Shown here: positions 43,609-52,492 of the stretch, in pieces | Layout of the letters: each line of letters begins with the position of its first letter | Position numbering within the stretch: the stretch's first letter is position 1 | Origin: Alphaproteobacteria bacterium | Lineage (GTDB): Bacteria > Pseudomonadota > Alphaproteobacteria > Sphingomonadales > Sphingomonadaceae | Length of the DNA: 52,589 nt | NCBI GenBank assembly: GCA_030431875.1 | Contig: JAUIIG010000019.1 | Location: 1-52,589 of the forward strand | Direction: 5' to 3' | Notes under the pieces: model-generated | Databases searched by the model: none | The model's input: only the letters and a program-made list of their open reading frames with translations | Told to the model about the DNA's origin: nothing | Translations under genes and position numbers: made by a program

Positions 43609-45135
43609 CTATTTCGCGCCCAGAAGGCCTTCTTCGCGAATCTTCTCGCGCCAGTGCAGCGGGGCCAGCGTGTGGACATTGTTGCCCTCCGCATCGACGG
43701 CCACGGTCACCGGCATATCCTTCACGGTGAATTCGTAGATCGCTTCCATACCCAGTTCCTCGAAGGCGACGACCTTCGATTCCTTGATCGCCCGCGCCAC
43801 CAGGTAAGCCGCGCCGCCGGTGGCCATCAGGTAGGCGACCTTGAACCGGCTGATCACTTCGACCGCGTCGTGCCCGCGCTCGGCCTTGCCGATCATGGCG
43901 AGCAGGCCCAGGTCAAGCATCATCTCGGTGAACTTGTCCATGCGCGTAGCCGTGGTGGGGCCTGCCGGGCCGACCACCTCGCCCATCACCGGATCGACCG
44001 GGCCGACGTAATAGATGGCGCGGCCCTTGAACTCGACGGGCAGTTCCTCGCCCTTCTCGAGCATGTCCTGGATGCGCTTGTGCGCGGCATCGCGGCCGGT
44101 CAGCATCTTGCCGTTGAGCAGCAGGCGGTCGCCGTGCTTCCAGCTGGCGACTTCCTCGGGCGTGAGGTTGTCGAGGTCGACGCGCTTGGCCTCGGCATCG
44201 GGCTCCCAGTGCACGTCCGGCCAGGCATCAAGGTCGGGTTGCGGCAAGTAAGCCGGGCCGGAACCGTCGAGTGTCACGTGCGCATGGCGCGTGGCCGCGC
44301 AATTGGGGATCATGGCGACCGGCTTGCCCGCAGCGTGGCACGGCCAGTCGAGGATCTTGACGTCGAGCACGGTCGACAGGCCGCCAAGGCCCTGCGCGCC
44401 GACGCCCATCGCATTGACGGCATCGAAAATGTCGATGCGCAGCTGTTCGATATCGGTCTGCGCCCCGCGCGCCTTCAGTTGGCCCATGTCGATCGGGTCC
44501 ATCAGGCTCTGCTTGGCCAGCTTCATGCAGTGTTCCGCCGTACCGCCGATACCGATGCCCAGCATGCCCGGAGGGCACCAGCCGGCGCCCATCGAGGGGA
44601 TCTGTTCCAGCACCCAGTCGATGATGTTGTCGCTGGGGTTCATCATCTTGAACTTGGACTTGTTTTCGCTGCCGCCGCCCTTGGCGGCCACGTCGACCCC
44701 CACGGTCTTGCCCGGCACCATCTCCACGCTCAGCACGCAGGGAGTGTTGTCGCGGGTGTTGCGGCGGGTGAAGGCGGGGTCTGCCAGGATCGAGGCGCGC
44801 AGCTTGTTGTCCGGGTGGTTGTAGGCGCGACGTACGCCCTCATCGACCACCTCCTGCAGGGACCGTTCGGATTCGAGGCGGCAGTCCTGACCCCACTTGA
44901 GGAAGACGTTGACGATGCCGGTGTCCTGGCAGATCGGGCGGTGCCCTTCGGCACACATGCGGCTGTTGGTCAGGATCTGTGCGATCGCGTCCTTGGCGGC
45001 CGGTCCCTGCTCGGCCTTGTAGGCTTCGCCCAGCGCCTGGATGTAATCCATCGGGTGGTAGTAGGAGATGTATTGCAGCGCATCGGCAATCGTTTCGATC
45101 AGGTCTTCTTCGCGGATCGTCACCATGTCGCTCAT
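43609..45135 (-). CDS. Class I fumarate hydratase (Fe-S)
   Basis: 508 residues. TCA-cycle fumarate to malate conversion by a 4Fe-4S enzyme. N-terminal TTdT-like domain with GHRPICQDTG, KGGGSENKSKF, PPGMLGIGIGGTAEHCM and PNCAATRHAHV carrying cluster cysteines; C-terminal domain with GPTTATRMDKF and GKAERG. Both domains are in one chain as in FumA. It depends on the SUF system elsewhere in the window. Confidence 0.95.
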   Translation of the reverse strand: MSDMVTIREEDLIETIADALQYISYYHPMDYIQALGEAYKAEQGPAAKDAIAQILTNSRMCAEGHRPICQDTGIVNVFLKWGQDCRLESERSLQEVVDEGVRRAYNHPDNKLRASILADPAFTRRNTRDNTPCVLSVEMVPGKTVGVDVAAKGGGSENKSKFKMMNPSDNIIDWVLEQIPSMGAGWCPPGMLGIGIGGTAEHCMKLAKQSLMDPIDMGQLKARGAQTDIEQLRIDIFDAVNAMGVGAQGLGGLSTVLDVKILDWPCHAAGKPVAMIPNCAATRHAHVTLDGSGPAYLPQPDLDAWPDVHWEPDAEAKRVDLDNLTPEEVASWKHGDRLLLNGKMLTGRDAAHKRIQDMLEKGEELPVEFKGRAIYYVGPVDPVMGEVVGPAGPTTATRMDKFTEMMLDLGLLAMIGKAERGHDAVEVISRFKVAYLMATGGAAYLVARAIKESKVVAFEELGMEAIYEFTVKDMPVTVAVDAEGNNVHTLAPLHWREKIREEGLLGAK

Positions 45136-45311
45136 CGAGTCTGCCCTCCAATTGGTCGAACCCTGTTGGTCAATCTGGCCATAGGCGCGCCATGGCGCTC
45201 ACGTCAAAACGCTTTCGCCTACGAGACGAAATGCGACAATGCCCCCATTGCGAGGCGCGGACCGAGGCCCTAAGGCACTTGGCGCCTCCTCAAACACAAG
45301 AGTTTGACACC

Positions 45312-45908
45312 GTGATTGCCGAAGCCCCCACAACTGACAACCGCGCCCGCCGCGCCATGATCGACAGCCAGCTGCGTACCAGCGGCGTGAACGCGCCCTT
45401 CGTGCTGAAGCGCATGGGTGAAGTCGCGCGGGAAGACTTCGTCCCCGCCGCGTCGAAGGGCATCGCCTACATGGACCGCGCCATCCGGCTGGAAAACGGC
45501 CGCGCCCTGCCGGCCCCGCTGGTACAGGGCAAGCTGCTCGAAGAAGCCGCGCCAAGCGGCAAGGAAAAGGCCATCGTGGTCGATGCTGGTTCCGGCTACC
45601 TAGCCGAACTGCTGAAGCCGCTGGTCGCCGAACTTACCGTGGTCAGCCCCGAAGAGGCTGTCGGCACCGGTCGCAAGGGCAAGGGTGCAGACCTGCTGGT
45701 GATCGACGGTGCGGTCGAAGAAATCCCCGCCAACCTCGCCAAGCGTCTGGCCGACGACGCGCGCATTGTTACCGGCCTGGTCAGCAACGGCGTCACCCGC
45801 ATTGCCGTGGGCCGCAAGACCGCCGCCGGCGTTTCGCTGCTACCGGTCTACGATACCGGAATTCCCGTGCTGCCTGAATTCGCTGCACCGAAGGGCTGGA
45901 GCTTCTGA
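45312..45908 (+). CDS. Reduced PCMT-like (protein-L-isoaspartate methyltransferase family) protein
   Basis: About 198 residues from GTG 45312; ATG 45192 would add 40 residues and is less likely. RRAMIDSQLRTSGVN, AREDFVP and AYMDRAI match the PCMT N-terminus, and VDAGSGYLAELL matches SAM motif I. The segment after motif I is about 40 residues shorter than in true PCMTs and lacks the GDG(W/K) motif, so methyl transfer is doubtful. The order with tolC is usual in sphingomonads. Stop is 2 bp before tolC. Confidence 0.85.
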   Translation: MIAEAPTTDNRARRAMIDSQLRTSGVNAPFVLKRMGEVAREDFVPAASKGIAYMDRAIRLENGRALPAPLVQGKLLEEAAPSGKEKAIVVDAGSGYLAELLKPLVAELTVVSPEEAVGTGRKGKGADLLVIDGAVEEIPANLAKRLADDARIVTGLVSNGVTRIAVGRKTAAGVSLLPVYDTGIPVLPEFAAPKGWSF

Positions 45909-45910
45909 TC

Positions 45911-47383
45911 ATGCGCCTTCGCAATGCGAATCCTGCGCTGCTGGCCGGTGTGTGCCTGCTGGCCACGCCAGCCCAGGCCGAAACGCTGAAGGATGCGTTG
46001 CTTCGCGCCTACGAAGACAATCCGACGCTGGAATCCGCCCGCGCGCAACAGCGCGCGACGGACGAAAGCGTGGTGATCCAGCGCTCGCAGGCCCTGCCAT
46101 CGCTCAGCGCATCGGGAACCTATTCTGAATTCCTGCGGCGCAGCAGCACCAGCTTCATTTCGCCCGAACGGCAACTCAACGCCAGCGTCGACCTGTCAGT
46201 GCCCGTCTACCAGGGTGGTGCAGTCCGCAATGGTATCCTGGCGGCCGAGAACCGCGTCGAGGCAGGCCGGGCGGGCCTCCGCAGCACCGAGAGCGGGCTG
46301 TTTGCCGACGTCGTCGCCATCTACATGGACGTGATCCTGAACGAGGCACTGGTCGCACTGTCGACCAACAACGTCAACGTGCTGGCGGTGAACCTTGAAG
46401 CCACGAGCGACCGTTTCGAGATCGGCGACCTGACGCGCACCGACGTGGCTCAGTCGGAAAGCCGCCTCGCGGTGGCGCGCGGTGACCTGCGCACGGCAGA
46501 GGCCAATCTCGTCAACGCCCGCGAGCGCTACATCGCGCTGGTTGGTGCGGCACCAACGAACCTCGAACCTCCGCCGCCGTTGCCGGGCCTGCCCGACAGC
46601 CCCGATGCGGCAGTAGAAGTGGCGCTGGAGCACAACCCCGACCTGATCGCCGCGCGCGAGCGCGCCGAAGCGGCCGGCTACGATATCGAAGTGGCAGGCG
46701 CAGGCCGCCTGCCCACGGTCAGCCTGTTCACCAACGGCGGCTACCAGAACTTCCTCGGGACGCTTGGCTCGCTGACCGGCGGCACGGCGGACCAGACGTC
46801 GACCAGCGCCACCGCCGGTGTGCGCCTCAGCGTGCCGTTGTTCCAAGGAGGGCGTGTCGCCGCCCAGCAGCGACAGGCCACGGCCACGGCGCAAAGCTCG
46901 CTGGAGCAGGTGATCGCCACCGAACGCAGCGTGATCGCACAGACACGCGCGATCTATTCCAACTGGCGCGCGTCGAACGCCATCATTGCTTCCAGCGAAG
47001 CCGCCGTCGCGGCAGCCGAACTCAGCCTTGAAGGGGTGCGGGCGGAAAGCACCGTGGGCAACCGCACCATTCTCGACATCCTCGACGCCCAGCGCGAACT
47101 GCTGCGCGCGCAGGTGCAGCTGGTGACAGCCCGGCGCAACGCTTACGTCGCCGGCTTCGGGCTACTCGCCATCATGGGCAAGGCCGAAGCGCGTGACCTT
47201 GGGCTGGATGAAGAAGGCGTGCTCTACGATCCCGTAGACAATTACGACCGCGTGCGCGGCATCGTGTGGGATTGGCAGAGCGATCCCGAACCGGTCGCCA
47301 CCAGCTCGCGCACCGTTGACATTCCGGCACCTGACGGGGAAATTGTCGACACCAGTATCGACACCAGCGTCCAGGGGGACTGA
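45911..47383 (+). CDS. tolC: TolC-family outer membrane efflux channel
   Basis: 490 residues. Signal peptide ends PAQAE. Two OEP repeats: the first with YEDNPTLESARAQQRATDE and SVDLSVPVYQGG, the second with ALEHNPDLIAARERAEAAG and VRLSVPLFQGGRVAA; the repeated VPLFQGG is diagnostic. EGVRAESTVGNRTILDIL is the C-terminal helix motif. Partners with type I secretion or RND pumps not present here. popZ follows with no gap. Confidence 0.95.
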   Translation: MRLRNANPALLAGVCLLATPAQAETLKDALLRAYEDNPTLESARAQQRATDESVVIQRSQALPSLSASGTYSEFLRRSSTSFISPERQLNASVDLSVPVYQGGAVRNGILAAENRVEAGRAGLRSTESGLFADVVAIYMDVILNEALVALSTNNVNVLAVNLEATSDRFEIGDLTRTDVAQSESRLAVARGDLRTAEANLVNARERYIALVGAAPTNLEPPPPLPGLPDSPDAAVEVALEHNPDLIAARERAEAAGYDIEVAGAGRLPTVSLFTNGGYQNFLGTLGSLTGGTADQTSTSATAGVRLSVPLFQGGRVAAQQRQATATAQSSLEQVIATERSVIAQTRAIYSNWRASNAIIASSEAAVAAAELSLEGVRAESTVGNRTILDILDAQRELLRAQVQLVTARRNAYVAGFGLLAIMGKAEARDLGLDEEGVLYDPVDNYDRVRGIVWDWQSDPEPVATSSRTVDIPAPDGEIVDTSIDTSVQGD

Positions 47384-47860
47384 ATGCGACAGGAAGGCGA
47401 ACCGTCGGTCGAGGAAATCCTCGCTTCGATCAAGAAAGTGATCGCGCGCGACGACGCCGAGCTGGCGCAGGCTGCCTCTGCTCCGCGCAAGCGGGCTGGC
47501 CTGGTGGCCAAGGACGATAGCGCCAACTCCGCAGACGACGTGCTGGACCTGGGCGTGATCGGATCGGCCATCGGTGATGACGGCGCGAACGAAGAGCTGA
47601 TCGAAGACGAGATTGTGAGCGAAGGCCTCACCACTGATCGCGCGGCTGACGCCATGCGCCAGTCGCTTGCCGCTCTCGCCATGCTGGCCGAACCACCGGC
47701 CAAGCCGCAGATCGTCCGCCAGGGCGAAACCTCGCTCGAAGGCATGGTCCGCGAAATGCTGCGCCCGATGCTGGCCCAGTGGCTCGACGCCAACCTGCCG
47801 GGAATGGTCGAGGAAATGGTCAAGGCCGAGATCGCCCGCATCGCAGGCAAGAAGCGCTGA
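47384..47860 (+). CDS. popZ: PopZ-like (DUF2497) polar organising protein
   Basis: 158 residues. N-terminal helix [19 protein letters not shown] and C-terminal [29 protein letters not shown] (cited in part) flank an acidic, low-complexity middle, the PopZ plan. In Caulobacter PopZ forms the polar condensate that anchors ParB and cell-cycle kinases; DivK is at 38373. The ATG follows the tolC stop directly. Confidence 0.9.
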   Translation: MRQEGEPSVEEILASIKKVIARDDAELAQAASAPRKRAGLVAKDDSANSADDVLDLGVIGSAIGDDGANEELIEDEIVSEGLTTDRAADAMRQSLAALAMLAEPPAKPQIVRQGETSLEGMVREMLRPMLAQWLDANLPGMVEEMVKAEIARIAGKKR

Positions 47861-48234
47861 CCTCCAGCCCGCGCATCGCCACTGCCCAAGCCAAGCTGGC
47901 CGAGATCGGCGGCGAGGCTATCCAGCGCCACATCTTCCTTTGCGCCATGTCAGAGAAGGGCAAGTGCTGCCCGCGCAAGAAGGGTGAGGCCTCGTGGACC
48001 TACCTCAAGAACCGGCTGAAGGAACTCGGGTTAACGGGACAAGGTGGGGTGCAACGCACCAAGGCCGATTGCCTGCAAGTCTGCGCCGCCGGCCCGGTCG
48101 CGGTCGTCTGGCCTGACGGGGTCTGGTACCACTCCTGCTCGCCAGCCGTGCTCGAACGAATCATCCAGGAACACCTTGTTGGCGGCGTGCCGGTGGAAGA
48201 CTTCCGGCTCTATCCAGCTCCACCGGCGGGTTAG
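47857..48234 (+). CDS. Thioredoxin-like 2Fe-2S ferredoxin domain protein
   Basis: About 125 residues. [18 protein letters not shown] and [20 protein letters not shown] give the four-cysteine pattern of 2Fe-2S thioredoxin-like ferredoxins, with [19 protein letters not shown] after. No ATG, GTG or TTG stands between the popZ stop and the first conserved strand; CTG 47857 overlaps the popZ stop as CTGA and is the likeliest start. ATG 47947 would remove the first cluster Cys. Confidence 0.8.
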   Translation: MTSSPRIATAQAKLAEIGGEAIQRHIFLCAMSEKGKCCPRKKGEASWTYLKNRLKELGLTGQGGVQRTKADCLQVCAAGPVAVVWPDGVWYHSCSPAVLERIIQEHLVGGVPVEDFRLYPAPPAG

Positions 48235-48569
48235 GACTGGTCCTTCCATCCCACGTTGCGGTGGTCGACGCGCTTGGCGTCGGGATCGAGATCATCCAGC
48301 GAATTCTGCACCGAGGCATCGTGCCCCGTGCCGTTCGACAAGAAGACCAGGCCCATCAGCGCGCTCATCAGCAGCATGGAAAAGCCGATGCCCAGTGCCG
48401 TGGCGATGAAGAAGTGCGGCGAGACGTCGTCGACCTGCTTGTAAACCACCACCAGCGCGATGATCACCGTCGCCAGCGTAATGCCCATCATCAGCCGCAT
48501 CAGCCGCCGGAAGCGCGCCCAGGCGTGGGCAGCGTTTTCGGGATCGTCGAGGGGTGAGCGGTTGACCAT
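48231..48569 (-). CDS. Small two-helix membrane protein, unknown function
   Basis: 112 residues from ATG 48569. [22 protein letters not shown] and [24 protein letters not shown] (cited in part) are the two membrane segments; the C-terminus is acidic with [16 protein letters not shown]. Short acidic start [13 protein letters not shown]. No family recognised. Stop shares TTAG with the ferredoxin gene. Confidence 0.8.
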   Translation of the reverse strand: MVNRSPLDDPENAAHAWARFRRLMRLMMGITLATVIIALVVVYKQVDDVSPHFFIATALGIGFSMLLMSALMGLVFLSNGTGHDASVQNSLDDLDPDAKRVDHRNVGWKDQS

Positions 48570-48696
48570 GTGCGCGCCATGCCCGCCCGGCACCGCGCTG
48601 GCAACGGTCTTGCACACCAGATTTGCCCGGAACGGCCCTGTCGTGGCACAATCACGACAAGCTCCGCCAAGTGAGTCTCTTTGAGGGAGAGCAGTC

Positions 48697-49125
48697 ATGT
48701 CGATCCGCAAGATAATCGAAAACAGTGATCACGCCGTTGTCTCGTGCAGCCCGCAGGACAGCGTGCACACCGCCTCCAAGCTACTGGCCGAGAAACGCAT
48801 CGGCGCGCTGCCCGTGCTCGAGAATGGCGGGATCGCAGGAATCTTCTCCGAACGCGACCTGCTCTACTGCATTGCCCGCGAAGGGGCCGAGGTGCTGAAC
48901 TGGGCGGTGAGCGAGGTAATGACCTCGCCCGCAATCACCATCGAGGCAAGCAATGACGCGCTCAAGGCCTTGTCGCTGATGACCCGCCGCCGCATCCGCC
49001 ACCTGCCAGTGGTCGAAAACGGGGCGATGGTGGGCTTCGTTTCGATCGGCGACCTGGTGAAATACCGCATGGAAATGATCGAGGCAGAAGCCGAGCAGAT
49101 GCGCGAATATATTACCAGCGCCTAA
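48697..49125 (+). CDS. Two-CBS-domain protein
   Basis: 142 residues made of two CBS motifs: HTASKLLAEKRIGALPVLEN with IAGIFSERDLL, and DALKALSLMTRRRIRHLPVVEN with MVGFVSIGDLV. Such stand-alone proteins bind adenosyl nucleotides and may sense energy charge. GGGAGAG precedes the ATG at a good distance. Partner unknown. Confidence 0.93.
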   Translation: MSIRKIIENSDHAVVSCSPQDSVHTASKLLAEKRIGALPVLENGGIAGIFSERDLLYCIAREGAEVLNWAVSEVMTSPAITIEASNDALKALSLMTRRRIRHLPVVENGAMVGFVSIGDLVKYRMEMIEAEAEQMREYITSA

Positions 49126-49170
49126 GGTGGAGCTTGAGGGTGGGGCCAGCCGTCCCTACATCAATCCCTG

Positions 49171-49500
49171 ATGACTGCACCGCTCACTCTCACGGAAGCC
49201 GCCGCCACGCGTGTCGGACTGATCGCCCAGAAGCAGGGCAAGCCTGCCGTGCTGCGCTTGTCGGTCGAAGGCGGTGGATGTTCGGGCTTCCAGTACAAGT
49301 TCGATCTCGACGAGGCACCAGAGGCAGACGATTCGGTCAGCGAGACCGGTGGCGTAAAGCTGGTGGTCGATCCGGTCAGCTTAGAACTGGTGGCCGGCGC
49401 CACTGTCGATTACGTCGAATCACTGGGCGGCGCAGCCTTCCGGGTGGAAAATCCGAACGCTGCAGCAGGTTGCGGTTGCGGTTCCAGCTTCGGCATCTAG
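49171..49500 (+). CDS. erpA: A-type Fe-S insertion protein, ErpA-like
   Basis: 109 residues. HesB fold with the three cysteines in GGGCSGFQY and AGCGCGSSF. Closer to ErpA than to SufA by the FQYKFDLDE segment and lack of N-terminal extension. Second A-type carrier in the window, outside the SUF operon. The gap to xth is 10 bp. Confidence 0.92.
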   Translation: MTAPLTLTEAAATRVGLIAQKQGKPAVLRLSVEGGGCSGFQYKFDLDEAPEADDSVSETGGVKLVVDPVSLELVAGATVDYVESLGGAAFRVENPNAAAGCGCGSSFGI

Positions 49501-49510
49501 GGTTCGGGCG

Positions 49511-50296
49511 ATGAAAATCGCCTCTTTCAACATCAACGGCATCAAAGCGCGCCTGCCGCGCCTGAAGGAATGGCTGGAGGAAACGCGGCCAGCAGTCGCC
49601 TGCCTGCAGGAAATCAAGACGCAGGACGAAGGCTTCCCGGCCGCCGAATTCGAGGACATCGGTTACCAGGCCATCTGGCACGGGCAGAAGGCGTTCAACG
49701 GCGTCGCCATCCTCGCGGACGGGCAGGCGCCGGTCGAAATGAAGCGCGGCCTTGGCATCGACGGCCCGAAGGACGGCGAAGGCGAACAGGCGCGCTACCT
49801 CGAGGCCGATGTGAACGGCATCCGGATCTGCAACCTCTACCTGCCCAACGGCAATCCGCAGCCGGGGCCGAAATTCGACTACAAGCTGGCCTGGATGAAG
49901 CTGCTCCGCACGCGCATGCAGGAACTGCTCGCTACCGAACAACCGACCGTGGTGCTGGGCGACTTCAACGTCATCCCCGAAGACAAGGATGTCTACGCCG
50001 TAAAGGCGATGGAAGACGACGCGCTGATGCAACCCGAATCGCGCGATGCCTACAAGCGCATGCTGGGCGACGGCTGGACCGACGCCATTGACACGCTCAA
50101 CCCGCGCGGAGGAGTCTGGACCTACTGGGATTACCAGGCCGGTGCCTGGCAGAAGGACCACGGCTTCCGAATCGACCACCTGCTGCTGTCACCGCAAGCG
50201 GCGGACCGCCTCGTGGCAGCGGGAGTCGACAAGGAATACCGCGGCCGTGAAAAGGCCAGCGACCACGCGCCGGTCTGGGTGGAGCTGGAGAGTTAG
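49511..50296 (+). CDS. xth: Exodeoxyribonuclease III
   Basis: 261 residues. Base-excision-repair AP endonuclease and 3' exonuclease. MKIASFNINGIKARL, LQEIKTQDEGFP with the catalytic Glu, YLPNGNP, LGDFNVIPEDKDV, and the C-terminal FRIDHLLLS and SDHAPVW complete the Mg2+ site. Likely cotranscribed with the erpA-type gene. A small GC hairpin lies after its stop. Confidence 0.96.
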   Translation: MKIASFNINGIKARLPRLKEWLEETRPAVACLQEIKTQDEGFPAAEFEDIGYQAIWHGQKAFNGVAILADGQAPVEMKRGLGIDGPKDGEGEQARYLEADVNGIRICNLYLPNGNPQPGPKFDYKLAWMKLLRTRMQELLATEQPTVVLGDFNVIPEDKDVYAVKAMEDDALMQPESRDAYKRMLGDGWTDAIDTLNPRGGVWTYWDYQAGAWQKDHGFRIDHLLLSPQAADRLVAAGVDKEYRGREKASDHAPVWVELES

Positions 50297-50301
50297 CCCG
50301 A

Positions 50302-50317
50302 TCCCGCCGAAGCGGGA
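50302..50317. terminator. Weak hairpin between xth and the SleB gene
   Basis: TCCCGC (50302-50307), loop CGAA, GCGGGA (50312-50317). No T-tract, so a factor-independent role is doubtful; it sits between two convergent genes. Confidence 0.35.
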
Positions 50318-50329
50318 CCAGAACTCAAA

Positions 50330-50995
50330 TCACCGATAAAAGATGTGCCGGTTGATCGTGGCGCGCGTGGTCATGCGGCCTGCCCAGCGCGGTCGCACGT
50401 GCGTCGCGTGGAAGTACAGCGCGTCCTGTGCCGGACTGTGCCACAGGTCGCGGTGAGCGATGCGGGCAATGGCAACGGCGCGGTCCCAGGCTACCGAAGA
50501 CTGGTTCGGGGTCGGAATGCGGCCACCGCGGACGAAGGAGAACTGCGACCGCTGGGTCACCACCGAGCAGTAATCGTCCGGGAAGGTATCGCTTTCGGCG
50601 CGGTTGATGATCACACGGGCCACGGCCAGCTGGCCATCCAGCGGCTCGCCGCGCGATTCGAAATAGACCGCCTGTGCCAGGCACATCATTTCGCGGTTCA
50701 ATTCACCGTGGGTATCGATACTGCCCACCAGCTCGCGCAGCGATGCGGCGTCGCTCGGCTGGACAGCCTCTTCGACCGGTTCTTCAGGAACGTCCTGCAC
50801 CACTTCGTTCATGACGAAGCGAATGGCAGTGTCGGAACCTTCTTCGGTCGACTGGATTTCGTTGTTGGCCGTTTCGAGCGCGTCCTGCTCAGCCTGGTCC
50901 TGGGCTACGGCGCCGCTACCGGCGGCACCAAAACTTGCGGCAATAGTAATCGCGGCCAGGGCACCGAGCCCGGCCCGCTTGCTAACAATCTTCAT
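50330..50995 (-). CDS. SleB-type cell wall hydrolase
   Basis: 221 residues. Signal peptide ends GAVAQD, then an acidic linker (about 33-88), then the Hydrolase_2 domain: MCLAQAVYFESRGEPLDGQLAVARVIINR (cited in part) with the catalytic Glu, FPDDYCSVVTQRSQFSF, and DALYFHATHVRPRWA. SleB was defined in spore germination; in alphaproteobacteria the family trims peptidoglycan. Monocistronic. Confidence 0.93.
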   Translation of the reverse strand: MKIVSKRAGLGALAAITIAASFGAAGSGAVAQDQAEQDALETANNEIQSTEEGSDTAIRFVMNEVVQDVPEEPVEEAVQPSDAASLRELVGSIDTHGELNREMMCLAQAVYFESRGEPLDGQLAVARVIINRAESDTFPDDYCSVVTQRSQFSFVRGGRIPTPNQSSVAWDRAVAIARIAHRDLWHSPAQDALYFHATHVRPRWAGRMTTRATINRHIFYR

Positions 50996-51200
50996 CGATC
51001 CCGTTACTCACGGCGGTGGGCAACACGTGCAGGCCTGCGGACGCGGTACTTTTCTAGTGCCGTCTCTTCCCGCGATCCGTCCCTAACGGACCTGCCGGTT
51101 TACCCCCCGTCTGCGCGCTGCAAGGCGCCGCCGTATTGCGGCGCCAGGCAACCTACGCTGTCGGAAAGTCCGGGGCCAAATAGGGCCAATTGATTCGATG
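50996..51200. other. 205-bp intergenic stretch with a GC hairpin
   Basis: Contains the perfect hairpin GGCGCCGC (51124-51131), loop CGTATT, GCGGCGCC (51138-51145). No T run follows. It should hold the SleB promoter and any terminator of the DUF1491 operon. No protein frame seen. Confidence 0.5.
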
Positions 51201-51548
51201 TCAACTTATGAACGGATCGGCGTCGATGAAGCGTTCCGCGTTTACGATATCCAACTCGACGATCCAGAGGTCGTCGTCCTGCTTGCCCCGCCGGTTGCAC
51301 CAATCGGTGAATTCCTTCGGATTTTCCGTATCTTGGGTCTTCGAAAGAACCCATTTTCGGCTGCTGTCAAGCTGCGGCATACGTTCGTAAGCGCGTGCCG
51401 GAGTGGCCCGATCGCAACACACGACCATCAATGTCCCGGCCGTGCGTTCACCTTTTGAGACAACCGTAGCGAAGCCGCCTGCGGCGTCCACGGCGCGGAT
51501 CAGGCCGCTGACTTCAAGATACGCGGGAAGCCTGTCGTCCACGGCCAT
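51201..51548 (-). CDS. DUF1491 family protein
   Basis: 115 residues. LPAYLEVSGLIRAVDAAGGFATVVSKGE with AGTLMVVCCD and the C-terminal DDDLWIVELDI fit DUF1491 (PF07372), a small alphaproteobacterial family of unknown role. Overlaps the thioesterase gene by one base (TGATG). Last gene of the ptsN operon. Confidence 0.88.
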   Translation of the reverse strand: MAVDDRLPAYLEVSGLIRAVDAAGGFATVVSKGERTAGTLMVVCCDRATPARAYERMPQLDSSRKWVLSKTQDTENPKEFTDWCNRRGKQDDDLWIVELDIVNAERFIDADPFIS

Positions 51549-52021
51549 CAGTCGGGCTGGTGGTAGCCGGGCAGGCCTGAAAGCGCGATGTGGGAGCGCA
51601 TGAAGGTGCCCGTCCCGCGCCCGATTTCCTCGCCTTCCTCGTCCACCAGGTGCGCCTCGGCGATGAAAACCCGGCGCTTGCCGCTGATCCAGCGCCCCTC
51701 GGCCACGACCTTGCCTTCGCGCAGGGGCTTGGTGAAATGGAGGTTGAAGCCAGTGGTCAGCAGGAAACGGTCCGATACCAGCGAATTGGCCGCATAGAAG
51801 GCCGCGTCATCGAGCATCTTGAAGTAGAGCGTTCCATGCGTCGCCCCGGCAGCGTGGAAGAACCGCTCGTTGGCCGTGAACGAGATTCGCGAACGGCCCG
51901 GTTCGAGTACTTCGAGCTGGGATTCGAAAATCTGGTTGACCGGGGCGGAGGCGTAAAGCTGCTCCAGCGCGCGGAAATGGGCGTGCTGCCCATCTGCCGA
52001 AACGTCGTCAGGCGGCGTCAC
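51548..52021 (-). CDS. PaaI-type hotdog thioesterase
   Basis: 157 residues from GTG 52021, overlapping ptsN by 14 bp. Hotdog fold: HAAGATHGTLYFKMLDDAAFYAANSL contains the GTLYFKMLDDAAF helix with catalytic-type Asp, followed by LTTGFNLHFTKPLREG and the strand VFIAEAHLVDEEGEEIGRG (each cited in part). Hydrolyses an acyl-CoA of unknown type. Confidence 0.9.
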   Translation of the reverse strand: MTPPDDVSADGQHAHFRALEQLYASAPVNQIFESQLEVLEPGRSRISFTANERFFHAAGATHGTLYFKMLDDAAFYAANSLVSDRFLLTTGFNLHFTKPLREGKVVAEGRWISGKRRVFIAEAHLVDEEGEEIGRGTGTFMRSHIALSGLPGYHQPD

Positions 52022-52469
52022 GATCCGTCACATTGGTCAGCAAGCCGAAAAGGGCTTCGGCGTCAGGCGCGTCGCTCAGCGCGTCATGTACCCGCTCGTC
52101 TCGCGCCAGGCGTGAAATCTCTGCGAGGGCATGGAGGTGCGTGGCACCGCTCTGCGCGGGCGAAAGCAGGCCGAACACCAGGTCTACCGGCAAGCCGTCC
52201 GCAGCTTCGAAGTCCACCGGGCGTTCCAGCTTGAGCATGGCGCCCAGCGGGCGATGGAGGTCCGGCACGCGGGCGTGGGGAATCGCCACACCGCGACCAA
52301 AACCGGTGCTGCCGAGGCTCTCGCGCTCTTCAAGGTGCTCGAGCACGTGCAGGGCATCGAGGCCGAACGAATCGGCAAAGGTGCTGCTCAACTGTTGCAG
52401 GATGTCGCTCTTGGAATCGGCGCGCACGACGCGAACCGACTGCGGCTTCATCATGAAAGTGGTATTCAT
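52008..52469 (-). CDS. ptsN: PTS IIA-like nitrogen-regulatory protein PtsN
   Basis: 153 residues. EIIA-Ntr fold with the phosphorylatable H65 in GRGVAIPHARV, and FGLLSPAQSGATHLHALAEISRL (cited in part). Acts with EI-Ntr and NPr to control potassium, nitrogen and stress functions. ATG 52469 has no clear ribosome site; TTG 52496 is an upstream alternative. In many alphaproteobacteria a hibernation factor gene precedes ptsN; none is complete here. Confidence 0.93.
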   Translation of the reverse strand: MNTTFMMKPQSVRVVRADSKSDILQQLSSTFADSFGLDALHVLEHLEERESLGSTGFGRGVAIPHARVPDLHRPLGAMLKLERPVDFEAADGLPVDLVFGLLSPAQSGATHLHALAEISRLARDERVHDALSDAPDAEALFGLLTNVTDRDAA

Positions 52470-52492
52470 AACTGCAAAATTTCTCGTATCAT

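Noticed and set aside
43654-45273. Open frame of 539 codons on the plus strand opposite fumarase
   Set aside because: Antisense shadow; the minus-strand product has all class I fumarase motifs.
45192-45311. Forty-residue N-terminal extension of the PCMT-like protein with a CPHC zinc-like motif
   Set aside because: Family members begin close to the RRAMIDSQL segment; the extension has no ribosome site and likely covers the promoter.
47779-47856. ATG 47779 as start of the ferredoxin gene
   Set aside because: It lies deep in popZ and the extra residues (Arg/Gly-rich) are a frame shadow of popZ.
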